NCBI GenBank assembly: GCA_020161935.1
Contig: JAIUNI010000003.1
Location: forward strand, 372,001 to 436,000
From: Chloroflexota bacterium
GTDB lineage: Bacteria > Chloroflexota > Anaerolineae > Aggregatilineales > Phototrophicaceae
Length of the DNA stretch: 64,000 nucleotides
Direction: 5' to 3'
A program made the position numbers and the translations under genes. The notes under the pieces are model-generated. The model made no database searches, was not told the origin of the DNA, and saw only the letters and a list, made by a program, of their open reading frames with translations. How positions within the stretch are numbered: position 1 is the first letter of the stretch; every line of letters starts with the position of its first letter. Below, in pieces: positions 8,569-16,965 of this stretch.

Positions 8569-8593
8569 GAAGGTGGTGTTTGTCACCACCTTC
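8569..8593. other. Perfect 10-bp stem-loop downstream of the 564-residue gene
   Basis: GAAGGTGGTG and CACCACCTTC flank a TTTGT loop, just past the minus-strand stop at 8607. No T-run follows on either strand, so it is not a standard intrinsic terminator. It may protect the 3' end of the upstream transcript or mark the junction of the inserted zinc-ribbon gene. Confidence 0.55.
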
Positions 8594-8606
8594 TGAGCAA
8601 ATACTT

Positions 8607-10301
8607 TTATCGAGTTAACTGAATGGCGAAGCGGTAGTCGCCCACACCCATACTGGCATAGGGTTCACCACCCCAATACCACACCAGCGTCAGGTCAACC
8701 GCCTGCTCTGGCAGCAAATCGAAAGGCGTTAAGCCTTCGGCTGGATTACGCGGTCCAGGCGGCTCAGGTGCGTAGCCGAGCGCCAGCCAGATGTCATCCT
8801 GGGTGAAATGCAGCGTTTCCGTCCGCCCGTTGTAAATTCGCAGATGGGTCGTGATCTGCCCTTCAAGATACGTCACACTCACCAGCCGCACATCCACCCC
8901 GTCATAGCGCAGGTCAAGCGGTTCAGTGGCAAACGAGAGCGTGAAGGATACACCGTTACCACCCGTATCGGTGATGACCCAACGCCCGCCTTGCAGAGTA
9001 TCTGGCACGATGTAACCCACTGATGCTGACAGTGCGGACAACGCCGGAATTTCCAGTGGCAGCACATCGTAATCGGTGTGGGTCAGGGCAGCGCTGCCCG
9101 GCGTGTAAATCTGTCCACCTGCATCGACAAATTCCACCTGCCATACCGTCGTATCCAGCGTCTCCACGCCTGCTAAAACGTCGTAATTCAGCAGCAGATA
9201 CTGGCTGTCGGCAGGGAGATCAGGCTGGTCAGCCAGCAAGCGGGCATCCTGCAAGGTGATGGATACATCGCCCAATGGAAGGGTCTCTCCCACACCACCT
9301 TCTTGAAGCGTAATGTCCACACCAATGATCTGCCCATCCCGCGAGAGTTCCTGTTCCGGTGGATAGGTCGCCGTGACCAGGGTGCGCGTCGCAGTGGGCA
9401 AGCCATCTTCATCGGTTTCGCCAATCAGCAGCAGCACCAGTCCCGGACTGACCTGGCGAAAGATGCTCGTCTCGCTGCGGCGCACTTCACGCTGGTCATC
9501 AAACTCAAAGCGCAGCACCGCGCCGGTGTTCATGGTCAGCAGGAAGGATGCGCCTTCACCGATGTCGTCGAAGTAAGACTCGTTCTCCTCCGACCAGGGG
9601 ATGCCAATCACCGGACGCACCGACATACCATTGACAAAGGAAGCGGTATCGGGATTGAGGTCGAAACGCCATTCAGAAGCCTGTACCCGGCGGCGCTGCA
9701 CGACCCAGACGCGGGGAGCATCGCCATCGGGCAGGATGACCTGCAAATTGACCGGATACGCCACTTCGCGCCCGCTGTCACCGCCCTGAATCACGTCGTC
9801 CTGTGCTTCCAGCGCCAGCGGCGTGGGGGTCGGGCTGACTTCCGGTGTCGGTGTGAGGCTGACCTCCGGTGTCACCTCAGCATTCCCAGATGAACGTCCG
9901 CCCATAAGCCGAGTAAACATCAAGCCGAAGAACAGCACTGCCACCACGCCAACCGCAAGCATCACCTTTGGAGAAGGCTTGCCAGAGGTGGGTTTAACTT
10001 CATCCTCCGGCGCATCCAGCACGACATTCTGTTTAGCGGCATCCTGCACCCTACCGGGGGTACGCGCCCAGCGCGACCCTACCGGGACAAGCGCGGCTTC
10101 GTCGTAGCGTTTGAGCAGTTCAGCGGCGACCTGTCGTTCCAGTTCATCGGAACCCACCGCGCCTGCCGTGCGGACTTCGCGCTCGTAGGCGGCTTTGTAG
10201 GCACGCTGGCGATCTGTTGGGACGAGTTCCCACAGCGCGTGAAGCTCACTCAGAGACAGCCCACGCAGTTCTTCAATCGAATGGTAGCCTAGAGTCTCCA
10301 T
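8607..10301 (-). CDS. Membrane-anchored surface protein with sortase-like and beta-rich regions
   Basis: 564 residues. A cytoplasmic part (1-112) is followed by one membrane helix at about 113-133 (VMLAVGVVAVLFFGLMF) and a Thr/Pro linker. A large outside region follows. Its first part (about 195-320), with GIPWSEENESYFDDI and EGASFLLTMNTGAVLRFEF, recalls the strand pattern of sortases but lacks the catalytic Cys and His. The rest looks like repeated immunoglobulin-like domains. The start overlaps the VirB6-like stop as TGATG, so it belongs to the conjugation operon and probably forms the outer part of the transfer apparatus. The sortase resemblance is my reading of pattern only. Confidence 0.75.
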   Translation of the reverse strand: METLGYHSIEELRGLSLSELHALWELVPTDRQRAYKAAYEREVRTAGAVGSDELERQVAAELLKRYDEAALVPVGSRWARTPGRVQDAAKQNVVLDAPEDEVKPTSGKPSPKVMLAVGVVAVLFFGLMFTRLMGGRSSGNAEVTPEVSLTPTPEVSPTPTPLALEAQDDVIQGGDSGREVAYPVNLQVILPDGDAPRVWVVQRRRVQASEWRFDLNPDTASFVNGMSVRPVIGIPWSEENESYFDDIGEGASFLLTMNTGAVLRFEFDDQREVRRSETSIFRQVSPGLVLLLIGETDEDGLPTATRTLVTATYPPEQELSRDGQIIGVDITLQEGGVGETLPLGDVSITLQDARLLADQPDLPADSQYLLLNYDVLAGVETLDTTVWQVEFVDAGGQIYTPGSAALTHTDYDVLPLEIPALSALSASVGYIVPDTLQGGRWVITDTGGNGVSFTLSFATEPLDLRYDGVDVRLVSVTYLEGQITTHLRIYNGRTETLHFTQDDIWLALGYAPEPPGPRNPAEGLTPFDLLPEQAVDLTLVWYWGGEPYASMGVGDYRFAIQLTR

Positions 10302-12979
10302 CAGGAACTGCCTCCGATCACACTGCCGCTGCCGCCGAGCGCTGATTGCTTTCGCATGGCTTCGGTGTAGGCAGCATCGCCATCATCCGCTGGCGCTTCG
10401 ACGGTCACATCCACCTGTGGTTCAACGGTGATGTCAGGTTCCACGTCGATCTGCGGATGCACCTCCAGCGGCGGCTGAACAACCGTCTGAGGCACTGCCA
10501 TCATGCCAAAGGCGGTGATTTCATTCGGGAGCATCTGGGCGCTGTGTTCCAGTCGATTGACTTCTTCACGGGCGGTATCGTAAGACAGATTGCCTTCGGA
10601 GCGCACCTGCTCGACCAGTGCTGTTCGGGTCTGGTCGGTCAGATGACCATCCGGCGACGATTTGACCTCGCGCACGACCTGTTCCGCCTGTGTGCCGGAA
10701 ACCCCCAGTCGCAGCGCCTGATCCGCGAACAAGCCAAAGCGGGACACATCCGCCTGTATGGGCGGCTTCTCACCGCCGACAGGCATGACCCCCATCGCCC
10801 GTGCCATGCGATCCGCCACTGTCAGATGGTCAGTGCCGCCAGCAGCAGGCTGCCCATTCTGCACACGCTCGGTCTGCATCCCCCGGATGACATCGCCCAT
10901 CACGCCCGCAACATCACCGCCCCCGGACACTTTCAACTGCCCCAGCATGACCTGCATTTGCAACCGGGCGACATTTGCCAGCGCCTCGGCACTCTGTTCC
11001 AGCCGTGCCGCCACCTGATCGAAGCGGGTCATATCGGTTTTGCCATCCTTTTCAATCATCGCCCCCAGGGTGGAATGCGTGCCAGTGGAGGAGCGTAGGG
11101 CATCCGAAACATGCTGTTCCATCTCCTCACTGTTCATCTCCGCCGCATAATCACTGCGTTCCTGACGGCGGCGGGCATCCGATTTGTCCTCGCCGCCTTC
11201 GTTCATTGGTACGGACGCGACAGGTGTGAACATCCCGGTGCGCCGCGCTCTGGCAGGGGTGAAACCTGCGACCATCTCACCATTTTCATCCTCAAACCAA
11301 TCGGCATCGTTTTGTGGGCGTGCGCCGCGTTTGCGTCTGGCATCCTTCGGCAGCGTCCAGCCTTCGAGTGCTTCGCCGACTGCCGGAACCAGCATCGGAC
11401 GCGATACAACCCGCCCGTATTCGTCGTATTCGGCTTTGGCAGGGTCACGATCACTCAGGAGTGCTGCGCCAACCAGCGGTGCAGCGGCACGCCCAATGAC
11501 AGGAATGTTCCGTGCGACCTGCCGCGTCGCCGCGCCTTCGGTGAACTGCTCGGCAGCTTCCCCTAAAGCTGTCCCGCGCAAACCGGGTAGATGGGTTAAA
11601 GTGCGGGCAGCACCGCTCAGACTGTTGAAGCCGCCGAACATCAAGCCCGCCGTTTGGGCAGTGGTCGCGCCGTTGTTCAGGGCATTCATACCTGCCAGCG
11701 CATTTGACCCCATGCTGGTCATCAGGGAAGCACCACCTGTCGCGGCGGCGGTTGCCCCGGTGACAGCCGCCGATGTGACTGAACCGGGTGACAGCAAAAC
11801 GCTGCCCGATACCTGACCCATCGCATTGAACAGGCGGTTGAAGCTGTTCCAAACCGCTTTGATACCCGACCACATGGTAATGACAATGAAGACCAGGCAG
11901 ATCAGCCCGATACCGATAATCGCAGCAGCGCTGCCCGTCGCCGCGCCTGCCAGGAAGAAACCAATCACCAGCGCCTGAATCAGGGCAATGATGGTGGTCT
12001 GGACAATGAGTTCAATCCACTGGTTGATGATGCTGTGGGCAATGCTTTCGGTGCGTTTGAAGAAGGCAAACAGAATCGCCACCCCAAACGAGACAAAGGT
12101 GATGCCCATCGCAATCGTGATGAGCAGATGCACGATCTGTTCCACCAGCCCGAACAGCAGCAGCGGCCACGCCGTCAGCGCCCGCTGCTGGGATGAGCCT
12201 GCCATCGACACGGCTTGGTCACGTACCGGGTCTTCCACATCATCCCAGGTGATCGGCGAAACATTGTGATCAAAGTAGTTGCCTTCCATGTTCCAGTCCA
12301 TCGGCACGACGGATGTACCGCCTTCGCCTGCCCAGGTGGACGGATTGGGATTTTGCAGGTAGATACCGCAACCGGGGGAATACACGGGCTGGGGATAACC
12401 CATCACGTCCTGAGCGTGACCGCGCAGATACGCCATCGCAATGTCCAGCCCGTCAATCGGTCCGGGTCCGGTTGCGCCCGGCAGATAGACATCGAACTGG
12501 TCGCACAGCGCTCCTAAATCCAGATCGTTGGAATCGACCTGTGCCAGCGATGAGAAATCCCCGGCATTGTCGTTCAGTCCCTGAAGCACGCTCAGGTACA
12601 TCACCTGGCTGATATTCAGGCGGAAGGTATTCATCCCCTGATAGAAGCTGGGTCCGATGGTGAAAAACAGGATACCTGCCACATACCACATGATGGCACT
12701 GCGGGGCGCGACGATATCCAATCGGATGAACGCCGCCAGCAGGTAAGTGATCCCCAGCACCAGCAGCGCGACAACAAACACCACACTGACAGCAAAGCTC
12801 AGGCTGTCGTTAGTCTGGGCAATGATCGGCATGAAGGCGTTTTCAATCAGCCATTGATTCACCAGTTTGATGGTGTAGCCTGCCATCAAGACTGCCTCTT
12901 GCAGACTCCAGTGAACCCCGGCAATCAGGACGATGACGCTGTAGAACAGTTCATCAATCATGCGGGCGAAATCAGGCAT
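10301..12979 (-). CDS. VirB6/TrbL-like conjugation channel protein
   Basis: 892 residues. The first 420 have several membrane helices in a polytopic arrangement, with one large outside loop at about 140-260 that carries three or four Cys. A Gly/Ala/Thr-rich stretch follows, then a long hydrophilic, Gln/Glu-rich C-terminal tail with coiled-coil character. This layout (membrane half plus large soluble tail) is that of VirB6/TrbL or Gram-positive conjugation proteins. AGGAGG precedes the ATG. It would form the inner-membrane channel with the PrgI-like protein and VirB4. No single motif is diagnostic; the assignment is by topology and gene order. Confidence 0.75.
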   Translation of the reverse strand: MPDFARMIDELFYSVIVLIAGVHWSLQEAVLMAGYTIKLVNQWLIENAFMPIIAQTNDSLSFAVSVVFVVALLVLGITYLLAAFIRLDIVAPRSAIMWYVAGILFFTIGPSFYQGMNTFRLNISQVMYLSVLQGLNDNAGDFSSLAQVDSNDLDLGALCDQFDVYLPGATGPGPIDGLDIAMAYLRGHAQDVMGYPQPVYSPGCGIYLQNPNPSTWAGEGGTSVVPMDWNMEGNYFDHNVSPITWDDVEDPVRDQAVSMAGSSQQRALTAWPLLLFGLVEQIVHLLITIAMGITFVSFGVAILFAFFKRTESIAHSIINQWIELIVQTTIIALIQALVIGFFLAGAATGSAAAIIGIGLICLVFIVITMWSGIKAVWNSFNRLFNAMGQVSGSVLLSPGSVTSAAVTGATAAATGGASLMTSMGSNALAGMNALNNGATTAQTAGLMFGGFNSLSGAARTLTHLPGLRGTALGEAAEQFTEGAATRQVARNIPVIGRAAAPLVGAALLSDRDPAKAEYDEYGRVVSRPMLVPAVGEALEGWTLPKDARRKRGARPQNDADWFEDENGEMVAGFTPARARRTGMFTPVASVPMNEGGEDKSDARRRQERSDYAAEMNSEEMEQHVSDALRSSTGTHSTLGAMIEKDGKTDMTRFDQVAARLEQSAEALANVARLQMQVMLGQLKVSGGGDVAGVMGDVIRGMQTERVQNGQPAAGGTDHLTVADRMARAMGVMPVGGEKPPIQADVSRFGLFADQALRLGVSGTQAEQVVREVKSSPDGHLTDQTRTALVEQVRSEGNLSYDTAREEVNRLEHSAQMLPNEITAFGMMAVPQTVVQPPLEVHPQIDVEPDITVEPQVDVTVEAPADDGDAAYTEAMRKQSALGGSGSVIGGSS

Positions 12980-12988
12980 CGTTCCTCC

Positions 12989-13666
12989 TTAATCGGCGAC
13001 ATCGCCGGAGCAGTAGGGATTGGCGGCATTGACCCAGGTGATGCGGTTGCCACCCTCCCCATCCAGCAGAAAGGCGAACTGGCGCACACTTCCGGCGGGG
13101 ATGTAGGCTGCCAGTCGGTACACTCGTATCGAACCCGGTGTGAGCGGGTCATAGTTTTCGCTGGTGAAACCTGCCGCTGCCATCGCTGTTTCCGATGTGC
13201 GCCATGTCCCGCTTTGTTCGCCGCTGGCAGTGTTGATGCGTATGATCACCATCAGCGCGACGGGGATGGTTTCGTAGGTCGCGCTCCCCAGATTGCGGAT
13301 TTCCAGCCGCCACGTCACCAGATTGCGCGACCCTGCGGGCTGTGTTTGCACATTTTGCAGCCGGAAACGCAGACGCAGCGGCGCACCGGACTGCCCGACA
13401 AACACCGCATCCCCGACGTAAAAATCCTGCGGCGGGGTGATGGTGTAGGGTGTCGGCATCGGTGGCAGCGTCGGCATCGGTGTGCCTGCCAGCGTCGTAG
13501 CCGTCGCCTGTGGCACCGCCGTTGGACAGATATAAGAAGCCAGATCGGTCACGATTGTGCCGCACGCCAGCACTACAAAGAGCAGCATGATGGGCGCGAC
13601 CATCAGGTAGATGGAGCGCAGCAGCATCGAACGCTGCACCTGCGCCAGAGACAGTTCATCATTCAT
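12989..13666 (-). CDS. Membrane-anchored protein with outside beta domain (ICE operon)
   Basis: 225 residues from the ATG at 13666, preferred over 13681 because GAGG lies about 9 nt before it. One membrane helix at about 20-42 (YLMVAPIMLLFVVLACG) is followed by a Thr/Pro linker and a beta-rich domain (LRLRFRLQNVQ, VTWRLEIRNLGS) like those that bind partners outside the cell. It is placed between the stalked surface protein and the VirB6-like gene. It could fill the role of VirB8/TcpC in the channel, but I see no direct homology. Confidence 0.65.
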   Translation of the reverse strand: MNDELSLAQVQRSMLLRSIYLMVAPIMLLFVVLACGTIVTDLASYICPTAVPQATATTLAGTPMPTLPPMPTPYTITPPQDFYVGDAVFVGQSGAPLRLRFRLQNVQTQPAGSRNLVTWRLEIRNLGSATYETIPVALMVIIRINTASGEQSGTWRTSETAMAAAGFTSENYDPLTPGSIRVYRLAAYIPAGSVRQFAFLLDGEGGNRITWVNAANPYCSGDVAD

Positions 13667-13681
13667 CACAGTTAGCCTCAT

Positions 13682-14902
13682 TTAAGGAATCAGACCGGGT
13701 TGATTGCCGGGCGTGAGCAGCAGCGTGAAACGCACATTCCCACCGCGACGGCTGTTGGGAAGCTGCCAGACCTTGCCAAAGTACGGCACGACCACCCGTG
13801 CCTGGACGGAAGTCACGACCTGTAATTGGGCGAAACCGCTGCTGTCGGTGAATGCCTGGGCGATGACGCGGTTGGTCCCCACTTCGACCACACGCACTGA
13901 AATACCCGACACGCCTTCCGCCGGATCGACGGCACGGTTGCCATTCTCGTCATAGGCGATGACCACTGAAACCGTGACTAAACTGGGTGGAACCGGGGTC
14001 GTGGTGGGTTGTATGGTAGGCGGTGCGCCGACCAGTTCAACGCCAGCGGCAGGCAGCGGCTGCGGGGTTGGGGTGGAGGTCTCGACTGGCGGCGGGATAA
14101 TGAGGGTGTTGGTTGTGCTACGAAACACCTGGACGGCATCCAGCGCCAGCACATACCCTTCACTCTGCGGGTTGCGTCCCTGGGCGCTGCGAAGTTCCAG
14201 CGTGTGCGTCCCGCTTCCGACGGTGTAAACCCGTGTACCGGGAAATGCCAGTTCCGGCGCATAGGCATCTACGGTGTCGATGACCGTGCCATCCACCACC
14301 ACCTGAAAGATGCCCATGTTTCGCGCAGCGATGTAGCGGATACGCAAGCCTTCTCCCTCAAAGCTGAAGCTGGCGTAGCTCTGGACATGCTCGCTGCGGT
14401 GATATTGCCCGCGACTGGCGCTGGCATGGAGACGTGGTTCCCAGGGTGTGCTGTACTGCACTGCCGGATTATCTGACTCGAAGCTGTACCAGCCTTCATA
14501 GGGCGGCGGCTCATTCGTCGCATCCGGCAGCGGCTCAATGGGCTGCGGCGGCGCGGACAACAGGATCGTGCCGAAGGGAAAGTCTGTTGCTGTGGGTGGC
14601 ACATACACACCGGGCATGACCGCGCTGATGTCCAGTACCCGCGTCGAGAGGGTCGGGGTCAGGGTTGGTGTGAAGGTTGCAGTCAGTGTCGCCGTGTAGG
14701 TCGGTGTGAAGGTTGCTGTTGCAGTGGGTGTATCTGTCGCCACTGGTGTGCGCGTTGGCGTATCGGATGGGGTCAGCGAAGGCAGCACCATCAGTGTTGG
14801 CAGTGCCGCTGTCGCCTGTTCACGCCGTTCAAATAACAGGTAAAAGACCGTACCCCACATCACCAGGCACAATACCGCTAGAATCAACAAAAAACGCCAC
14901 AT
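13682..14902 (-). CDS. Stalked surface protein, first gene of the conjugation operon
   Basis: 406 residues. A signal-anchor helix at 3-23 is followed by a low-complexity Thr/Pro stalk (about 45-90). A jelly-roll-like domain follows (about 140-265: ASFSFEGEGLRIRYIAARN, GTHTLELRSAQG), of the kind that binds carbohydrate. A second Thr/Pro linker leads to a carboxypeptidase-regulatory/SdrD-B-like domain with YDENGNRAVDPAEGVSGI. Such a protein on a conjugative element could serve mating-pair contact; that is inference. The start is 22-25 nt after the proposed -10 in the duplicated leader element. Confidence 0.75.
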   Translation of the reverse strand: MWRFLLILAVLCLVMWGTVFYLLFERREQATAALPTLMVLPSLTPSDTPTRTPVATDTPTATATFTPTYTATLTATFTPTLTPTLSTRVLDISAVMPGVYVPPTATDFPFGTILLSAPPQPIEPLPDATNEPPPYEGWYSFESDNPAVQYSTPWEPRLHASASRGQYHRSEHVQSYASFSFEGEGLRIRYIAARNMGIFQVVVDGTVIDTVDAYAPELAFPGTRVYTVGSGTHTLELRSAQGRNPQSEGYVLALDAVQVFRSTTNTLIIPPPVETSTPTPQPLPAAGVELVGAPPTIQPTTTPVPPSLVTVSVVIAYDENGNRAVDPAEGVSGISVRVVEVGTNRVIAQAFTDSSGFAQLQVVTSVQARVVVPYFGKVWQLPNSRRGGNVRFTLLLTPGNQPGLIP

Positions 14903-14926
14903 TTGTCACCTCCGTCTCTCACTGAG

Positions 14927-15014
14927 ACTCAGCGTATCAAATGCGGCGTGTCCAACCTGTGCAGGATTACAGTTTTGACTTGCCAGTTCTGCCAACCTGT
15001 CTGAAATATTTCAG
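14927..15014 (-). promoter_or_regulatory. 88-bp duplicated leader element, copy A
   Basis: On the minus strand it begins with the perfect palindrome CTGAAATATTTCAG, overlapping the stop of response regulator 1, and ends TTTGATACGCTGAGT just before the stalked-protein gene. It aligns base for base, without gaps, to 7667-7754. The conserved distal part looks like a promoter (CAGGTT, 17 nt, TACGCT with an upstream TGn). The palindrome and the TCAAAACTGTAATCC block would then be regulator sites. Confidence 0.6.
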
Positions 15015-15652
15015 GTATCGGTGCTGGTGAAGCCTTCAGCGACGGCCATACTGATGAGATGTTCATTGGTGTTCGCGCCGAAGCGCTTGCGGAGCTTCTG
15101 GCGTACCCAGTAAATGCGTCGCAGCGGCACATCCAACTGTCCCGCGATGTCGTTGATGTGCATTCCCCGTGCCAGCAGCCGCAGCACGGCGCGGGCTTCC
15201 GAATCCAGTTTCCAATCACGCAGCGGCGATTTCATCGCTACGAGATATTCTGCATTGGCGGTGGGTGATAGGTAGGGACGGTTATTCATGACAGTGGTGA
15301 GCGCGGGGATCAGGCAGTCCCCCAGATCATCGCCGGTGAACAGATACCCCATTACTCCACAAACGAACAAATCACGCACCAGCAGTCCGTCCACCTTATT
15401 CCCCAGGACGATCTGGCGTGAATTGGGAGCAGTCTGTTTCAGCCGTTCCACCAGCGCCAGAACATCAATCAGCGGGTCTAGATGTTCGTTGAACAGGATG
15501 ATGTCCGGCTGCCAGTGTCGGGCAGCTTCCAGCAGTTCCCCACCGCTGCGGGCGGTCTGGATCACGTCCCAGTCCGGGCGATCTTTTAAGATAGCCTGTG
15601 CGCCGAGCAGCACCAGATCAGCTTCGTCAGCAAGCAGCAGTTGTATCTCCAT
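15011..15652 (-). CDS. Orphan NarL/LuxR-type response regulator 1 (atypical receiver)
   Basis: 213 residues from the ATG at 15652; the longer frame upstream would run through the repeat operators and is not used. A receiver domain (1-120) is followed by a LuxR-type helix-turn-helix at about 145-205 (EARAVLRLLARGMHINDIA, VRQKLRKRFGANTNEHL). At the usual phosphoacceptor site the sequence reads DIILFNEHLDP, with Asn where Asp is expected, so classical phosphorylation is doubtful. No histidine kinase is nearby. It lies directly upstream of the conjugation operon, of which it is the likely regulator. Confidence 0.85.
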   Translation of the reverse strand: MEIQLLLADEADLVLLGAQAILKDRPDWDVIQTARSGGELLEAARHWQPDIILFNEHLDPLIDVLALVERLKQTAPNSRQIVLGNKVDGLLVRDLFVCGVMGYLFTGDDLGDCLIPALTTVMNNRPYLSPTANAEYLVAMKSPLRDWKLDSEARAVLRLLARGMHINDIAGQLDVPLRRIYWVRQKLRKRFGANTNEHLISMAVAEGFTSTDT

Positions 15653-15686
15653 ATGCCAATCCTCTATCTCATCGCTGGATAGAGTC

Positions 15687-15695
15687 AGCGTAGCA
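15687..15695 (-). promoter_or_regulatory. Putative extended -10 of response regulator 1
   Basis: Minus-strand TGCTACGCT followed by GACTC matches the TGATACGCT-GAGT seen in both leader elements at 7671-7679 and 14931-14939. It lies 35 nt before the regulator start, just downstream of three phased repeats, so an activator-dependent promoter is plausible. Confidence 0.4.
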
Positions 15696-15716
15696 CAGGA
15701 AGGGAGTTTTGTGGGC

Positions 15717-15773
15717 GAGAAAAAGGGACAGCCGGTGCGGGAAAATTGGACAGCCGCACCGGGAAATTTCGCA
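15717..15773 (-). promoter_or_regulatory. Three phased 21-22 bp direct repeats upstream of response regulator 1
   Basis: On the plus strand the cores are GAGAAAAAGGGACA at 15717, GGGAAAATTGGACA at 15739 and CGGGAAATTTCGCA at 15760, giving offsets of 22 and 21 bp, two helical turns. Read in the direction of transcription they are TGTCC..TTCCC sites upstream of the proposed -10. The same motif recurs at 16621-16697. Confidence 0.7.
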
Positions 15774-15794
15774 GGAAGATGTAATTTTCGGAGG

Positions 15795-16427
15795 TCATTC
15801 TTTGCGGTCAAGCAGCCCCTGTTTGCGGGCGGCATCCACCAGACTATCGGTGTTGCCGACATTAAGCAGTTTCTTTAATTTGTCACGTATCCGATAGACG
15901 GTTTTGGGCTTAATCCCCAGCCGCTCCCCGATTTCCTTGACTTGCAGTTCCTGTTCCAATAAGCACAGCACATCCCGATCCCGATGGGTTAAGGTTCCCA
16001 TCGGGCGTGTGCCCAGCAGTTTCAGCGCTTCGGGCGAAATAAAGGGATATTGACTGCTGTTGAATTGCAGGGCTTTGAGCAGATGCTCTTGCAGATTGCC
16101 GTTTTTAAGGAGAAAGCTGGCATTCCCCCAGCGCATCACGCGCTGGATGTACTCGCCATCCCGCCGTTGACTCATGACAATGATGCCCAATCCCGGACGG
16201 GACTCGTGGCAGCGTGTGACCAGTCGAATCACCTCCATGGGGGTCAGGGTCTGATCTTCGAGAATGAGAATATGGGCGGCATATTCCGTCAGGTAATCTT
16301 CCGCCTCCCGCAGATGGGCAAAGACCCCCACCACTTGATACGGCTCCCCGCTGTCGCCAATAATCGCTTCCACCCCCTTGCGGGTGATGTCGTTCCGGTC
16401 ACTGATGACCACTTTTGTCGATCTCAT
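15795..16427 (-). CDS. Orphan NarL/LuxR-type response regulator 2
   Basis: 210 residues: receiver (1-125) and LuxR-type DNA-binding domain (about 145-205: LTHRDRDVLCLLEQELQVKEI, LGIKPKTVYRIRDKLKKLL). The acceptor region reads HILILEDQTLTPME; an Asp is present, but one position off the usual spacing to the following Pro, with Glu before it. The gene precedes response regulator 1 on the same strand with a 142-nt gap filled by phased repeats. It is divergent from the replication module. It is the best candidate to bind those repeats; this is inferred from position. Confidence 0.85.
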   Translation of the reverse strand: MRSTKVVISDRNDITRKGVEAIIGDSGEPYQVVGVFAHLREAEDYLTEYAAHILILEDQTLTPMEVIRLVTRCHESRPGLGIIVMSQRRDGEYIQRVMRWGNASFLLKNGNLQEHLLKALQFNSSQYPFISPEALKLLGTRPMGTLTHRDRDVLCLLEQELQVKEIGERLGIKPKTVYRIRDKLKKLLNVGNTDSLVDAARKQGLLDRKE

Positions 16428-16758
16428 CCGGTGTGTACCTCCTTTCTAATGGGACAACCTGTGGACAGGTCGCCCGCAGCTTATTGGGTATCGGTCAAAA
16501 TAATGAACGCATGTTCTATTCACCGATTCCCCATGATATTACAAATTCCAAACGATGCCAAGAAAAAAGCCGTTCAAAAAAGGTACGAACATTGTAGGAA
16601 ATCGGTTAATTAATACGGAATGTCCAAAATTCCCGATTGAGATGTGCATTTTTCCCACCCCCTGCGAAATTTCCCGCCTGAAGTGTCCAATTTTCTCGCA
16701 CACAAGTTCTATGTTTTCGCCTATCCTGTGTTCATTGGTGTAACGAAAGGATGCAGGG
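16428..16758. other. Divergent regulatory region between response regulator 2 and the replication module
   Basis: No supported gene. It contains four phased repeats (16621-16697) and AT-rich DNA. TATCCT-like and TTCATT-like promoter pieces lie shortly before the RHH gene. It could hold divergent promoters, an origin of replication with iterons, or both. Confidence 0.5.
16621..16697 (+). repeat. Four phased 20-22 bp direct repeats before the replication module
   Basis: Plus-strand cores are TGTCCAAAATTCCC (16621), TGTGCATTTTTCCC (16643), TGCGAAATTTCCCG (16663) and TGTCCAATTTTCTC (16684), with offsets 22, 20 and 21 bp. Both here and at 15717-15773 the sites have the same orientation relative to the downstream gene. 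That suits either an activator of both operons or replication iterons. Confidence 0.7.
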
Positions 16759-16965
16759 ATGTACGATGAGGTGTTATCCGAACGAATTGCCTTCCGGCTG
16801 ACCCCGGAAGTGCGGCGCAAGCTGGCGCTGTGGGCGCGGGAAGAACATCGCACGCTTGCCAATCTGGTCTTTGCGCTGGTCTGTCAGGCGATTGATGCTG
16901 AGGAACAGCAGCGTGGGCAGGCTTTCGAGCCAATGCCAGTACCGACGGAGCGTGAGTCCCCATGA
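16759..16965 (+). CDS. Ribbon-helix-helix (Arc-like) protein
   Basis: 68 residues. ERIAFRLTPEVRRKLALWA followed by RTLANLVFALVCQAI is the strand-helix-helix pattern of Arc/CopG repressors; the C-terminal 20 residues look flexible. GGATGCAGGG precedes the ATG. The stop overlaps the next start as ATGA. Probably autoregulates the replication module or binds the phased repeats upstream; inference from position. Confidence 0.75.
   Translation: MYDEVLSERIAFRLTPEVRRKLALWAREEHRTLANLVFALVCQAIDAEEQQRGQAFEPMPVPTERESP

Noticed and set aside
8569..8593. Intrinsic terminator
   Set aside because: The stem is perfect but no T-run follows on either strand; kept only as a stem-loop.
15653..15862. N-terminal extension of response regulator 1
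   Set aside because: It runs through the phased repeats and promoter and overlaps regulator 2; the receiver begins at the ATG at 15652.
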